Source: Streptosporangium subroseum (GTDB lineage Bacteria > Actinomycetota > Actinomycetes > Streptosporangiales > Streptosporangiaceae). From it: 64,000 nt of DNA. The stretch lies in assembly GCF_900188345.1 (NCBI RefSeq), contig NZ_FZOD01000040.1:24243-88242 (forward strand). The letters run 5' to 3'. This document shows positions 16,387 to 25,695 of this stretch, piece by piece (position 1 is the stretch's first letter; the number at the start of each line of letters is the position of its first letter). Under the pieces are notes generated by a model. That model searched no databases, was not told the origin of the DNA, and was given only the letters and a program-made list of their open reading frames with translations. The position numbers and the translations under genes were made by a program.

Positions 16387-18369
16387 ATGACCGATCCTCA
16401 CGAGATCAATCCCCGTAAGGCCGTGGAACTCGGCATGGACCGGCCCATCTCCCGCCGCGACTTCCTCGACGGCGTGGCCGCGGCCGCGATGCTCGCGACG
16501 ATGGGCTCGGCGAGCGGACACGCCGGTGACGCGGCGACGGGATCCGGCGGCGTCACCGCGGAGGACCTGAAGATTCACCCCGGCACCTCGCGTCCATCGA
16601 CCCTCACGGGGCTGCGGGGCGACACTCCGGCGGCGCTCGGCGTGCCCCACGCTCTGCGGGACCACCGGTTCTGGCCGTACGCGGGCACGCCGGAACCCAC
16701 CGGCGAGCACTACGACCTGGTGGTGGTCGGCGCCGGGATCAGCGGCGTCAGCGCGGCGTACAAATGGCTGGAGCGCGACCCGCGGGCGCGGATCCTGATC
16801 CTGGACAACCACGACGACGTCGGCGGGCACGCCCAGAGCAACGAGTTCTCCCCGAAGGGCGGGAGAGGTCCGCTGATCGGGCACGGCGGATCGGCGTCGA
16901 TCGAGGCTCCCTCGGTGTGGACGGCCGAGGGCAAGGAACTGCTCGGCAGGCTGGGCGTCCGGGTCCAGAGGTTCGAGAGGTATTTCGATCGGGCGCTGTA
17001 CCCGAGCCTCGGGATGCACGGCGGCGTCTTCTGCGACCGGGAGAGCTTTCCCAAGGAGAAACTGGTCGTCCTCGCGCCGGGCAGGGCGGCCCCCGAGTGG
17101 ATCGCCGAGCTGCCCGTCGCCGGGCGGGCCAGGAAGGACCTGCTCATGCTCTACGGGAATCCACCCGACTGGTTCCCCGGGCTGTCCGCCGAGGAGAAAC
17201 AGGCGCGGCTGGCCAAGCTGACCTACGCGGGTTTCCTCAAGGACGTCTGCAAGGTCCACCCGGACGTCCTGCGCTACGTCGCGACCATGCCGAGCGACAC
17301 CTGGGGCTACGGCTCCGACGCCTTCGGCGCGATCGACGCGTGGGGCAGCGCCGGCGACCACGACTATCCGGGCTTCCAGGGGCTCGGGCTCGACCGCTCC
17401 AGGCCGTCGAGGTACAACTCGCCAACCATGATCAAGAGGTGGGAGGCGGACGATCCGGACATCTACCACTTCCCCGGAGGCAACCAGGCACTCGTCCGGA
17501 TGATGCTCGGCCGGATGATCCCCGGCTTCGCCACGGCCACCGGCATGGAGGAGATCACCACCGCGAGGTTCGACCACGGCAGGCTCGACCGGCCGGGCGG
17601 CAGGGTCCGTGTCCGTCTGTCCAGCCCGGTGGTCTCGGTCGCCAACGAGGGCGACCTCCGCACGGCCACCGGCGCCACGGTGGGCTACTTCGACGGGGAC
17701 AGGGTCAGGACCGTCCGGGCCGGAAACGTGATCATGGCGTGCTGGAACAAGCTGATCCCCGATCTGGTCGACCGTCTCCCTCCCGAGCAGGAGTCGGCCC
17801 TGCGCGAGGCGGTCAAGGTGCCGATGCTCCACGCGACGGTCCAGATCCGCGACTGGCGGGCCTGGAAGGAGCTGGGCATCAACCGCGCGCGGTTCACCGG
17901 CGCCTACTGGTGCGTGGCCGAGCTCGACCGCCCGGTCAGCCTCGGGAGCTACGGATGCCCGAAAAACTCGAAAGAGCCGATCATCGTGCACATGACCGCC
18001 ACGCCGGCCGTAGTAGGCATGTCGCCCGCCGAGGGCTCGATCCTCGGGCGGCGGAGACTGCTCGCGACGCCCTACAGCCACCTGGAGCACGGCATCCGCG
18101 ACCAGCTCGACCGACTGCTCCACCCGGGGGGCTTCGACCCGAGGCGTGACATCGAGGCGATCACGGTCAACCGGTGGAGCTACGGCCGCGCACCCGAGTA
18201 CGCCACCCCGTGGAACCTCGGCTTCTATCCCGACGGCCCCTTCCCCGCCGCCGTGGCGCGGCGGCGGATCGGGCGGATCGCCATCGCGAACTCCGACTCC
18301 GTACCGGCTCCCAGCGCCGACGCGGCGATCACCGCCGCCTACCGCGCGGTCCGGGAGCTCCAGGCCTGA
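16387..18369 (+). CDS. Secreted FAD-dependent amine oxidase, spermidine-dehydrogenase-like
   Basis: The 660-residue protein starts with a Tat-type signal (SRRDFLDGVAAAAMLATMGS). A dinucleotide-binding strand-turn-helix follows, DLVVVGAGISGVSAAYKWLE (about 115-134), with DNHDDVGGHAQSNEF after it. Regions such as YHFPGGNQALVRMMLGRMIP and the C-terminal VNRWSYGRAPEY and IANSDSVPAPSADAAI match the spermidine dehydrogenase/FAD amine oxidase family. It is expected to oxidise polyamines or related amines outside the membrane after folded export. AGGAT precedes ATG 16387. No electron-acceptor gene is adjacent; substrate identity is uncertain. Confidence 0.82.
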   Translation: MTDPHEINPRKAVELGMDRPISRRDFLDGVAAAAMLATMGSASGHAGDAATGSGGVTAEDLKIHPGTSRPSTLTGLRGDTPAALGVPHALRDHRFWPYAGTPEPTGEHYDLVVVGAGISGVSAAYKWLERDPRARILILDNHDDVGGHAQSNEFSPKGGRGPLIGHGGSASIEAPSVWTAEGKELLGRLGVRVQRFERYFDRALYPSLGMHGGVFCDRESFPKEKLVVLAPGRAAPEWIAELPVAGRARKDLLMLYGNPPDWFPGLSAEEKQARLAKLTYAGFLKDVCKVHPDVLRYVATMPSDTWGYGSDAFGAIDAWGSAGDHDYPGFQGLGLDRSRPSRYNSPTMIKRWEADDPDIYHFPGGNQALVRMMLGRMIPGFATATGMEEITTARFDHGRLDRPGGRVRVRLSSPVVSVANEGDLRTATGATVGYFDGDRVRTVRAGNVIMACWNKLIPDLVDRLPPEQESALREAVKVPMLHATVQIRDWRAWKELGINRARFTGAYWCVAELDRPVSLGSYGCPKNSKEPIIVHMTATPAVVGMSPAEGSILGRRRLLATPYSHLEHGIRDQLDRLLHPGGFDPRRDIEAITVNRWSYGRAPEYATPWNLGFYPDGPFPAAVARRRIGRIAIANSDSVPAPSADAAITAAYRAVRELQA

Positions 18370-18515
18370 CCGCCAGGGATCATCCGGGAGGCCGGACCGG
18401 TCGACCTCATCAGGGGCCCCAGCCCCTGGAGTCTCGGACCTGACGCGCCAGGGATCATCCGGGAGCACCGGATCCGACCGCCAGGACCCATCGGGAGCCC
18501 CGGGTCCGGCCGGTC
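18370..18515. repeat. Degenerate tandem repeats between convergent genes
   Basis: The motif GCCAGGGATCATCCGGGAG occurs soon after the oxidase stop (about 18373), again near 18449, and as a variant GCCAGGACCCATCGGGAG near 18480. It lies between the oxidase gene and the convergent acyltransferase gene. Confidence 0.65.
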
Positions 18516-19544
18516 TCAGCCGGGGCGTCTCAGCCTGGTGAAGGCCCAGCTCATCTTGGGCTCGACCGCCCAGTGGGCCACTCGCCGTACCGGCTCCGTG
18601 CACAGCACCACGGCGAGCCCCACCCCGAAGAGCGTCACGATCAGCACTCCCGGCAGGGTGGCGGCCCAGTCGCCGTAGAACCGCTCGACGGTCTTCGCCA
18701 CCAGGCCGTGGAGCAGGTAGGCGTACATCGTCGACATGCCGAGCCCGGAGTACCAGGTGCGCCGGGACGGCGTGACCGCCAGGAAGGCGGCGACCAGCAG
18801 CGCCCCCGCGGCCAGCATGCCCAGCCGGATCAGGCTGCCGGTGAGGTCGTCCACCCCGATCGCGTCGTTGGCGTTCCTCCAGCGGATCCACTCGGTCTTC
18901 ACGTGGGTGTGCAGGGCGAACGCCGCGACCGCCCCGATGACGAGGACGACCGCTCCCGCGATCCGGACCCATCGCTGCTTGAGCCACTCGAAGTGCTCCG
19001 GCCGGAGCATGAGCCCGAGCACGTAGAAGGGGAGCAGCCCGAGTGTGCGGTTCATCGACAGCTCGTCGGGCAGCCTGCTCATCCCCGACAGCAGCGACAG
19101 CCCGACCGCGACCGCCAGCGGCCACCTGAGCTGCTGCCAGACCGGCGTGGACAGCCGCCACAGGAACAGCGACATCAGGAACCAGGTCAGGAAGTACGGG
19201 TCGAGCAGGCTGATGTCCAGCTTCCCGTACAGGATCAGACGGGGCAGCGAGTAGATCAGCTCGAAGATCACGTACGGCACGGCGAGCGTGCTGATCAGCT
19301 TGCGCGCCTTACCCGACCCGAAGGTGAAATTTCGCGACAAATAGCCGCTGAGCACGATGAACAGCGGCATGTGGAACAGATAGACGTAGAAGTACGCAGC
19401 GTGCGCGATCGGCACGTCCCGTAGGTTCTCGATCAGGTGCCCGCAGACGACAAGGATGATCGCCAGAAACTTGGCGTTGTCGAAAAACGGGTCCCTGTCG
19501 GCGGCAGGCGGGAAAACCGCCCGAAGCGGGGTTGCGACACTCAC
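18516..19544 (-). CDS. Integral membrane acyltransferase (acyltransferase-3/OatA-like)
   Basis: The protein has about ten hydrophobic segments. Near the N-terminus are FFDNAKFLAIILVVCGHLIE, with the family's conserved His, and YVYLFHMPLFIVLSGYLSR. These mark the acyltransferase-3 family, which transfers acyl groups to sugars or peptidoglycan at the membrane. GTG 19544 is the shortest plausible start; ATG 19577 and GTG 19598 are alternatives and no ribosome site decides. About 342 residues is near family size. The substrate is unknown; the nearby polymer genes hint at glycan O-acetylation. Confidence 0.82.
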   Translation of the reverse strand: MSVATPLRAVFPPAADRDPFFDNAKFLAIILVVCGHLIENLRDVPIAHAAYFYVYLFHMPLFIVLSGYLSRNFTFGSGKARKLISTLAVPYVIFELIYSLPRLILYGKLDISLLDPYFLTWFLMSLFLWRLSTPVWQQLRWPLAVAVGLSLLSGMSRLPDELSMNRTLGLLPFYVLGLMLRPEHFEWLKQRWVRIAGAVVLVIGAVAAFALHTHVKTEWIRWRNANDAIGVDDLTGSLIRLGMLAAGALLVAAFLAVTPSRRTWYSGLGMSTMYAYLLHGLVAKTVERFYGDWAATLPGVLIVTLFGVGLAVVLCTEPVRRVAHWAVEPKMSWAFTRLRRPG

Positions 19545-19619
19545 AGCCCCCGGACGGTAACGATCCCCGCCCAACATCCGGCGAACGCCCGATGACACCC
19601 CGGGGAACTTCCCCGTCGC

Positions 19620-19763
19620 CCACCTGACGGCTGCGGCACCGGCATCCCAGAGGACACCGGCGTCCCGGAGCGCGCCTCACGGTCTGCGCGACGGCCGCGG
19701 CGCCGAGGGGTCCCGGAGGACTTCCCCGCAACCCGGCATCGCGGCACCGGCGTCCCAGAGGGC
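19620..19763. repeat. Degenerate copies of the SDR gene's 3' end
   Basis: The SDR coding end (CGCGGCGCTGGCGTCCCAGA at about 19776) is echoed downstream by CGCGGCACCGGCGTCCCAGA near 19740, CGCGGCGCCGAGGGGTCCCG near 19697 and TGCGGCACCGGCATCCCAGA near 19631. This indicates tandem duplication then drift outside the gene. Confidence 0.6.
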
Positions 19764-20570
19764 CTACCCGACGATCGCGGCGCTGGCGTCCCAGAGGGCG
19801 CGCGCCAGGTCGGGGTCCCTCATCCCCTTGGGCACCGCGGCCGGGGCCTTCTTGGCGAAGTAGCGGCCCGGATGGGCGGCGCCGTCCGGGTGGGTGGCGA
19901 GGTGGACCATGGTGCTCGCACCCTCGTCCACGCTCTGCCCCATGCCGGGGATGTTCATCACCATCCACATCACGAACGTCCCCGGGGCGAACTCCGTCTT
20001 GATCACACCCGGATGGAAACAAGTGGCGGTCACGCCCGTCCCGGCGAGCCGCCGGGCCAGCTCCACCGTGAACAGCGCTCCGGCCTGCTTGGAGTCGCCG
20101 TACTGCAGCCAGCCGCTCCACCGCCGCCGGTCCCGGTTCAGGTCGGCCGGATCCAGGCGCCCGCTCTTGCCCGCCCGGGACGTAGTGGTGATCACCCTGC
20201 CCTTCACCCGCTCCAGCAGCAGATTTGTCAGCAGGAAGGGGGCGAGGTGGTTCACCTGGATCATCAGTTCGTGGCCGTCGCGCGTGAGCTTCCGCTCGGT
20301 GGTCATGACGCCCGCGTTGTTGACCAGATTGTCGATCCGCTCGTAGCGGGAGAGCAGCTCCGCGCCGAGCTTCCTTACGTCTTCCAGAGAGGTGTAGTCG
20401 CAGGTCAACGTATCCGGAATCGTACCGGTAACCGCTTTCACCCGATCTGTCACGCGAGCCAGCTTGCCGGGGTTCCGGCCGACCAGAACAATATGTTGCC
20501 CGCGCTTGGCGAGTTCCACCGCAGCGGCCTCGCCGATTCCGGCACTAGCCCCTGTAATCACACTAATCAT
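19764..20570 (-). CDS. Short-chain dehydrogenase/reductase
   Basis: A classical SDR of 268 residues. The NADP-binding turn is TGASAGIGEA near the N-terminus, followed by NNAGV and the catalytic Tyr-x3-Lys in LQYGDSKQAG. The C-terminus (FAPGTFVMWMVMNIPGM) resembles retinol-dehydrogenase/WWOX-type SDRs. GGAGG at 20576-20580 fixes ATG 20570. It is divergent from the conservon kinase gene 120 bases away. The substrate cannot be inferred. Confidence 0.85.
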   Translation of the reverse strand: MISVITGASAGIGEAAAVELAKRGQHIVLVGRNPGKLARVTDRVKAVTGTIPDTLTCDYTSLEDVRKLGAELLSRYERIDNLVNNAGVMTTERKLTRDGHELMIQVNHLAPFLLTNLLLERVKGRVITTTSRAGKSGRLDPADLNRDRRRWSGWLQYGDSKQAGALFTVELARRLAGTGVTATCFHPGVIKTEFAPGTFVMWMVMNIPGMGQSVDEGASTMVHLATHPDGAAHPGRYFAKKAPAAVPKGMRDPDLARALWDASAAIVG

Positions 20571-20690
20571 CAGATCCTCCACTGCGCAGAAACCTTATTC
20601 GGTGCTAGTCTCCTGTGCGATCTTCCGGAGGCGTATTTATCCCTAAAACGGCGCAAGCCTCCACACGCTCAGAGGTTGGGACGAGTGGAC

Positions 20691-23216
20691 ATGGGCTCTG
20701 GAAACCGGTCGATTCGGTTTAAGATCTTCCTGTTGCTGCTCTTACCTCTGTTGTCGCTGAGCGCCCTGTGGGGCTTCGTCCTCAACCTGACGGTCGGCGA
20801 CGGGGCGGCACTGCTGCGAGCGAACACCCTTTACCAAGGGGTCGGCCTCACCTCCACTGAGCTGGGACTTCAACTTCAGGCCGAGCGGATGCAATCCTCG
20901 GTCGTGATCAGCACCCGGGTGCGCACCAGCGAGGTCGACGGGCAGCGCGCCCGCACCGATCAGGCCGCCGACGCGTTCAAGAAGGCCGAGGCCGGGTTCA
21001 CCTCCGGCACCCCCGAACTCCACGCGTCGCTGGACGGGCTGATCCGCCAGCTCGACCGGCTCAAGGGCATCCGCGACGGCATCGACGACGGCCAGCACTC
21101 ACGGCTGAGCGTGCTGTCGAACTACAACCAGATCCTGGACTCGGTCTTCATCCTGTACGACCAGATGGCCGCGGTCCCCGACCATTCGATCTTCCAGCAG
21201 GCCACGGCCATGCAGTCGATGGGCAGCGGCCGCGAGATGATCGCCAGGGAGAACGCGCTGATCAGCGGAGCGCTGGTCGACTACCGGCTGTCGGACGAGG
21301 AGCGCAACGCCTTCGGCGAGTACGTCGCCAACCGGCGCTACCTGTACGCGCACGGCCTGTCCTCCCTGGACTCCACGCTGAGCAAGCCGTACCGCGACAC
21401 CTTCAACTCCACGGCCTTCGAGAAGTTCACCACCCTGGAGAAGGCCATCGTCTCGGGCACCGGCAACCGGCTGTCTCCCGAGGCGGCGGACTGGAAGGCG
21501 ACCTCGGACGGGGTCTCGTCCTGGCTGGACCAGATCGGCCTCGCCTCCTCCAAGGCGCTGGCCGACCGAGCCCAGTCGGTGGCCACCGGCATCATGATCC
21601 GGATCGTCATCGCCGGCGGCGTCGGCCTGATCGCGGTGGTCGCCTCGATCATCCTCTCGATCCGCTTCGGCCGCCGGCTGGCTAACGAGCTGGCGGGGCT
21701 CCGATCGGCCGCGCTGGACCTGGCGGACGTACGGCTCCCGCACGTCGTGGAGCGGCTCCGGCGCGGCGAGGAGGTCGACGTGCGGGCCGAGGCGCCGCCG
21801 ATCGAGACCGGCGGCTCGAACAGCTCGCCCGAGGTCCACGACGTGGCCCAGGCGTTCGGCTCGGTGCAGCGCACCGCCGTCGAGGCCGCCGTCGGCCAGG
21901 CGAACCTGCGGCGCGGCGTCAGCCAGGTCTTCGTGAACCTGGCCCGGCGCAACCAGAGCCTGCTCCAGCGCCAGCTCACCCTGCTGGACAGCATGCAGCG
22001 CAGGGCGGCCGACCCCGACAGTCTTGAAGACCTGTTCCGGCTGGACCACCTGACCACCCGCATGCGGCGGCACGCGGAGGGCCTGATCATCCTGTCCGGC
22101 GCGGCGCCCGGCCGATCCTGGCGCAGGCCGGTGCCGGTGATCGACATCCTGCGGGCCGCGATCGCCGAGGTCGAGGACTACACCCGGGTCAACGTGCTGC
22201 CGCTGCCCGAGCTCTCGCTCGACGGGGCCGCCGTCGCCGACATCACCCACCTGGTGGCCGAGCTCATCGAGAACGCCACGATCTACTCGCCGCCGCAGAC
22301 CACGGTGACCGTACGCGGCGACGTGGTGGCCAACGGGTTCGCCGTCGAGGTCGAGGACCGCGGCCTGGGCCTGACCGGCATGGAGTACGCGGCGATCAAC
22401 GAGCGGCTGGCCAGCCCGCCGGAGTTCGACCTGGCCGACAGCGCCCGCCTCGGCCTGTTCGTGGTGGGCCAGCTCGCCTCCCGGCACGGTGTCCAGGTCA
22501 TCCTGCGCGGCTCGCCGTTCGGCGGCACCACGGCCATCGTCCTCATCCCCCGCGCGGTGCTCACCGAGCGTCCCTCGCCGCTGGCCCTCACCGCCGAGCG
22601 GGTGCCCTTCTCCGCCGAACACGACGCCGACCGGCCGGGACAGCTCTTCGAATCCACGCCTCCGGGCGCCCTGGAGCCCGGCCCCTCCGGCAAGGGCCTG
22701 CCCCGCAGGACGAGGACGGTCTCCGCCGCTCAGCCCGCCGCGGGCCCTGCTCTCAGCGTGGTGTCCGACCTGCCCGCCGACCGCCCGTTCGCCGTCGGGG
22801 TGAACTCCGCGCCGGACGGCGAGGCACGCCAGGAGGCGGGCGGTGAGGCACACCGCGAACCGGCTCCCGAGACGGCCGGTGAGACCTACCGCGCACCGGA
22901 TCCCGAGCCGGCTCACGGAACGCACCGCGAGCCGGATCCCGAGCCGGTCCGTGAGACGGCGCGCCAGGCGTCCTTCCACACCACCACCGGACCGGGCAGC
23001 CTGCCCCGCCGGGTACGGCAGGCGAACCTGGCTCCACAGCTCCGCCAGGAGTCCGAGCCGCCCGCCGTACCGGAGCCCGAGCCCGTCGAGGAGCGCTCGC
23101 CGGAGAAGGTTCGCGCGCTGTTCTCCGCCTTCCAGGCAGGATCACAGCGAGGGCGCGAGGAGCAGGAAAATGACTTCGCACACCACATGACGACAGGCGA
23201 CAAGGGGGACGAATGA
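20691..23216 (+). CDS. cvnA: Conservon sensor kinase-like protein (CvnA family, nitrate/nitrite-sensor-type ectodomain)
   Basis: The 841-residue protein has TM1 (about 9-31), an extracytoplasmic helical sensor (about 32-300), TM2 (about 303-325), a linker, a four-helix region rich in R/Q (VNLARRNQSLLQRQL) and a HATPase_c domain with HLVAELIENATIYSPP (N box) and VEDRGLGL (G box). A disordered C-terminus of about 230 residues holds Glu/Pro repeats. The usual phosphoacceptor His box is replaced by LDHLTTRMRRHAEGL. This is the CvnA type that acts with CvnB/C/D rather than with a response regulator. GTG 20685 is an alternative start. Its stop overlaps cvnB (ATGA). Confidence 0.9.
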   Translation: MGSGNRSIRFKIFLLLLLPLLSLSALWGFVLNLTVGDGAALLRANTLYQGVGLTSTELGLQLQAERMQSSVVISTRVRTSEVDGQRARTDQAADAFKKAEAGFTSGTPELHASLDGLIRQLDRLKGIRDGIDDGQHSRLSVLSNYNQILDSVFILYDQMAAVPDHSIFQQATAMQSMGSGREMIARENALISGALVDYRLSDEERNAFGEYVANRRYLYAHGLSSLDSTLSKPYRDTFNSTAFEKFTTLEKAIVSGTGNRLSPEAADWKATSDGVSSWLDQIGLASSKALADRAQSVATGIMIRIVIAGGVGLIAVVASIILSIRFGRRLANELAGLRSAALDLADVRLPHVVERLRRGEEVDVRAEAPPIETGGSNSSPEVHDVAQAFGSVQRTAVEAAVGQANLRRGVSQVFVNLARRNQSLLQRQLTLLDSMQRRAADPDSLEDLFRLDHLTTRMRRHAEGLIILSGAAPGRSWRRPVPVIDILRAAIAEVEDYTRVNVLPLPELSLDGAAVADITHLVAELIENATIYSPPQTTVTVRGDVVANGFAVEVEDRGLGLTGMEYAAINERLASPPEFDLADSARLGLFVVGQLASRHGVQVILRGSPFGGTTAIVLIPRAVLTERPSPLALTAERVPFSAEHDADRPGQLFESTPPGALEPGPSGKGLPRRTRTVSAAQPAAGPALSVVSDLPADRPFAVGVNSAPDGEARQEAGGEAHREPAPETAGETYRAPDPEPAHGTHREPDPEPVRETARQASFHTTTGPGSLPRRVRQANLAPQLRQESEPPAVPEPEPVEERSPEKVRALFSAFQAGSQRGREEQENDFAHHMTTGDKGDE

Positions 23217-23620
23217 CCGGAAAGCTGACTAACACCGGCGAGCTGAACTGGCTCCTCGACGACCTGACCAGCAGAGTGGGCGCGGTGCGCCAGGCAGTGA
23301 TCCTGTCCACCGACGGGCTCGCTGTCGGCTTCTCCAAAGGTCTCAGCCGCGAGGACGCCGAACACCTGTCCGCGGTTGCCGCCGGGTTCCAGAGCCTGGC
23401 GCGCGGAGCCGGGCGCCACTTCGGCGGCGGCGAGGTGCGCCAGACCATCGTGGAGATGGAATCGGCGTTCCTCTTCGTCACCGCCGCGGGGCGAGGAACC
23501 TGTCTGGCGGTGCTGAGCAGTTCCGACGCCGACGTCGGCCACATCGCCTACGAGATGGCGATGCTGGTCAAACGCGTCGGCCAGCACATCTCCACCCATC
23601 CGCGCCAAGGTCTCTCGTGA
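23213..23620 (+). CDS. cvnB: Roadblock/LC7 protein (CvnB)
   Basis: A 135-residue Roadblock/LC7 protein: LNWLLDDLTSRVGAVRQAVI, LSTDGLAVGFSKGL and FLFVTAAGRGTCLAVLSSS. The ATG overlaps the cvnA stop, indicating translational coupling. In characterised conservons CvnB binds CvnA and the CvnD GTPase, in a way likened to eukaryotic MglB/Roadblock regulators. Confidence 0.92.
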   Translation: MTGKLTNTGELNWLLDDLTSRVGAVRQAVILSTDGLAVGFSKGLSREDAEHLSAVAAGFQSLARGAGRHFGGGEVRQTIVEMESAFLFVTAAGRGTCLAVLSSSDADVGHIAYEMAMLVKRVGQHISTHPRQGLS

Positions 23621-23687
23621 ATGAGAGCGCCGGCCACCGCGGCCTCCATCGGCCGTTCGATCCCCGAGCCACGGGCGGGAGGACCGG

Positions 23688-24035
23688 ATGACCCAGTGGA
23701 TGGACGAGGAAGCCGGACCGGTCGTTCGCCCCTATGCCCTCATCGGAGGCCGCACCCGGTCATCCGGTGACACGCTGGACCTGATCGCGATGGTCACCTC
23801 GACCGGCGCCATCTCGTCCGATGGGTTCGTGCCCGGACCGGAGCAGGAACGCATCCTCGCCATGGTCACCACCGCGACCTCGGTCGCCGACGTCGCCTCG
23901 GACCTCAACCTGCCGCTCGGCGTGGTCCGCGTCCTTCTGGGCGATCTGCAGGACCACAAGCTCATCTCGATCGGGCGCGCCTCTGCGAGCGAGCGCATTC
24001 TCAAGGAAGTGATCAATGGACTTCGGGCCCTCTGA
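23688..24035 (+). CDS. cvnC: DUF742 protein (CvnC)
   Basis: A 115-residue protein with the conserved start W-x-DEEAGPVVRPYALIGGR and the winged-helix-like NLPLGVVRVLLGDLQDH, then LKEVINGLRAL at the end. GGGAGG precedes ATG 23688. Its 3' end overlaps the GTPase gene by 20 bases. DUF742 is thought to be the DNA- or protein-interaction part of the conservon. Confidence 0.92.
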   Translation: MTQWMDEEAGPVVRPYALIGGRTRSSGDTLDLIAMVTSTGAISSDGFVPGPEQERILAMVTTATSVADVASDLNLPLGVVRVLLGDLQDHKLISIGRASASERILKEVINGLRAL

Positions 24036-24591
24036 CGAACCCGTCGCGCTCAAGATTCTCATCGCGGGCGGCTTTGGGGTGGGCAAAACCACGCTCGTCG
24101 GCGCCATCAGTGAGATCCGGCCGCTCCGCACGGAGGAGGTGCTCTCCGACCGCGGCATCGGCATCGACGACGTCGACGGTGTGGAAGGCAAGACCACCAC
24201 CACGGTCGCCATGGACTTCGGTCGCATCACGATCAGGGAAGGCCTGGTCGTCTACCTGTTCGGCACCCCGGGACAGGAACGATTCTGGTTCATGTGGGAC
24301 GAGCTGTCCTACGGTGCGCTGGGCGCGGTCGTGCTGGCCGACACCCGTCGACTGACCGACTGTTTCCCCTCCATCGACTACTTCGAACAGCGCGGCACGC
24401 CGTTCATCGTCGCGGTCAACTGCTTCGACGGTGCCGATCGGCACGAAGCCGACGACGTGCGGATCGCCCTGGATCTGGACGCGGACGTGCCGGTGCTGCT
24501 GTGTGACGTACGGCGCCGCGTCTCGGCCAAGACCGTGCTGGTGGCGCTCGTGGAGCACTCCCTGAAGGTGCTGACGGCCAGCCAGAGCTGA
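24016..24591 (+). CDS. cvnD: Conservon small GTPase (CvnD)
   Basis: The 191-residue GTPase has P-loop GGFGVGKTT (about 17-25), switch-II GTPGQERFW in place of the usual DxxG, and NCFDGAD in the NKxD position. It fits the CvnD/MglA-like family. It is the last gene of the complete A-B-C-D set and the only GTPase near either conservon. Confidence 0.92.
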   Translation: MDFGPSDEPVALKILIAGGFGVGKTTLVGAISEIRPLRTEEVLSDRGIGIDDVDGVEGKTTTTVAMDFGRITIREGLVVYLFGTPGQERFWFMWDELSYGALGAVVLADTRRLTDCFPSIDYFEQRGTPFIVAVNCFDGADRHEADDVRIALDLDADVPVLLCDVRRRVSAKTVLVALVEHSLKVLTASQS

Positions 24592-24597
24592 GCGGAT

Positions 24598-24631
24598 CGG
24601 TAGCCCGCGACCCTTCGTCGCGAGACTACCG
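24598..24631 (+). terminator. Stem-loop after cvnD
   Basis: CGGTAGCCCGCGAC and GTCGCGAGACTACCG form an imperfect stem around CCTTC, eight bases past the cvnD stop. Confidence 0.6.
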
Positions 24632-24648
24632 GTCTGCCATGCTCTCTT

Positions 24649-24702
24649 CCCGGACGCACGGGCACGCCTCCCGGACGCATGACCATGCTCCCCAGACGCA
24701 CG
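24649..24702. repeat. Three ~21-bp tandem repeats between two terminators
   Basis: CCCGGACGCACGGGCACGC at 24649, CCCGGACGCATGACCATGC at 24670 and CCCCAGACGCACGGCC at 24690 repeat at about 21-base intervals in the space between the two convergent conservons. Confidence 0.65.
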
Positions 24703-24734
24703 GCCAGGTCCTCGTCGCAGACACGCGGCCAGGC

Positions 24735-24772
24735 CGTCTGAGCGCTTCCTGTCCCGCGGAAGCGCTCAGACG
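24735..24772. terminator. Bidirectional 15-bp terminator between the two conservons
   Basis: CGTCTGAGCGCTTCC (24735-24749) and GGAAGCGCTCAGACG (24758-24772) are perfect complements around an 8-base loop. It can serve both converging transcripts. Confidence 0.8.
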
Positions 24773-24802
24773 CCCTTGAAGGGCAGCGGTCACGAGTCGT
24801 GG

Positions 24803-25174
24803 TCACAGTGCCCGGAGGCCGCGGATCACTTCTCTGAGAAGGCTCTCAGGGGGCACCCCGGCCGTCGGAAGCGGCGACCGCACCAGGATGAGACCCTGAT
24901 CCAGCAGATCTCCCAGCAACACCTTGATCACTCCCAGCGGCAGGCCGGCCTCGGAGGCGATCTCCACCACCGGCCGTGCCCGTCTCACCAGTCTCAGCAG
25001 CCGCCGGTGCTCGGAGCCCAGCCGCGAGTTCGAGGGGATCGCCGACCCCGTCGCCACCGCCATCGACAGCAGATCGAACGCGGTGGACGACGCCTTCGTC
25101 CGTCCACCGGTCAGCGCGTAGGGGCGGACGACGGGTCCCGCCTCATCATCGATCCACTCGACGTCGTCTTTCAT
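24803..25174 (-). CDS. cvnC: DUF742 protein of the second conservon
   Basis: A 123-residue DUF742 protein: EWIDDEAGPVVRPYALTGGR, LPLGVIKVLLGDLLDQGLI and LLREVIRGLRAL. It starts four bases inside the preceding Roadblock gene (ATGA overlap). No GTPase gene follows; the next feature is the bidirectional terminator. The closest visible paralogue is the CvnC at 23688-24035 on the facing strand. Confidence 0.92.
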   Translation of the reverse strand: MKDDVEWIDDEAGPVVRPYALTGGRTKASSTAFDLLSMAVATGSAIPSNSRLGSEHRRLLRLVRRARPVVEIASEAGLPLGVIKVLLGDLLDQGLILVRSPLPTAGVPPESLLREVIRGLRAL

Positions 25175-25560
25175 TGGCCTGCCATCCGAGGACCGGTGGC
25201 CAGGTGCTGACCGACGCGGGTGACCAGACGTGCCATCTCGTAGGCGATCAGGCCCACGTCCGCGGCGCCGGTGGTCATGACCGACAGACAGCTTCCCTGG
25301 CCCGCCGAGGTGACGAAGAGGAACGCGGAGTCCATCTCCACCATCGTCTGGCGTACGGCCCCTCCGCCGAACTGCAGGCTGGTCCCCTTGGCGAGGCTCT
25401 GGAATCCGGAGGCCACCGCCGAGAGGTGATCGGCGTCCTCCTTGCTCAGCCCTCGGGACGAGGCCATCATCAGCCCGTCGTTGGACAGGATCAGCGCATG
25501 CGAGACGTCCGCCACACTCGTGACGAAGTCATCCAGAAGCCAATACAGCTCACCGGGCAC
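25171..25560 (-). CDS. cvnB: Roadblock/LC7 protein of the second conservon
   Basis: With GTG 25560 as the start, the protein has 129 residues: PGELYWLLDDFVTSVADVSH, ILSNDGLMMASSRGL and FLFVTSAGQGSCLSVM. The start is chosen because an AGGGGAAGGGG lies about seven bases upstream and homologues begin near this residue. It lies between the kinase and DUF742 genes. Confidence 0.9.
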   Translation of the reverse strand: MPGELYWLLDDFVTSVADVSHALILSNDGLMMASSRGLSKEDADHLSAVASGFQSLAKGTSLQFGGGAVRQTMVEMDSAFLFVTSAGQGSCLSVMTTGAADVGLIAYEMARLVTRVGQHLATGPRMAGQ

Positions 25561-25695
25561 GTGGTTAAACCCCTTCCCCTCTGATGATCTCGTTCGTTTC
25601 CTGCCCTCGCCGGCTCCGTGAAGCCGGTCCCGCGAGGCGTTTCCGGCTGTGTTCCCGGCTGTGTCTCTGCCTGCGGTCCCGCCCACGGTCCCGGC

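Noticed and set aside
16309..19161. 950-codon minus ORF
   Set aside because: Antisense to the FAD oxidase gene; no recognisable protein.
21099..22979. 626-codon minus ORF within the first conservon kinase
   Set aside because: Antisense shadow; codon bias and motifs belong to the plus frame.
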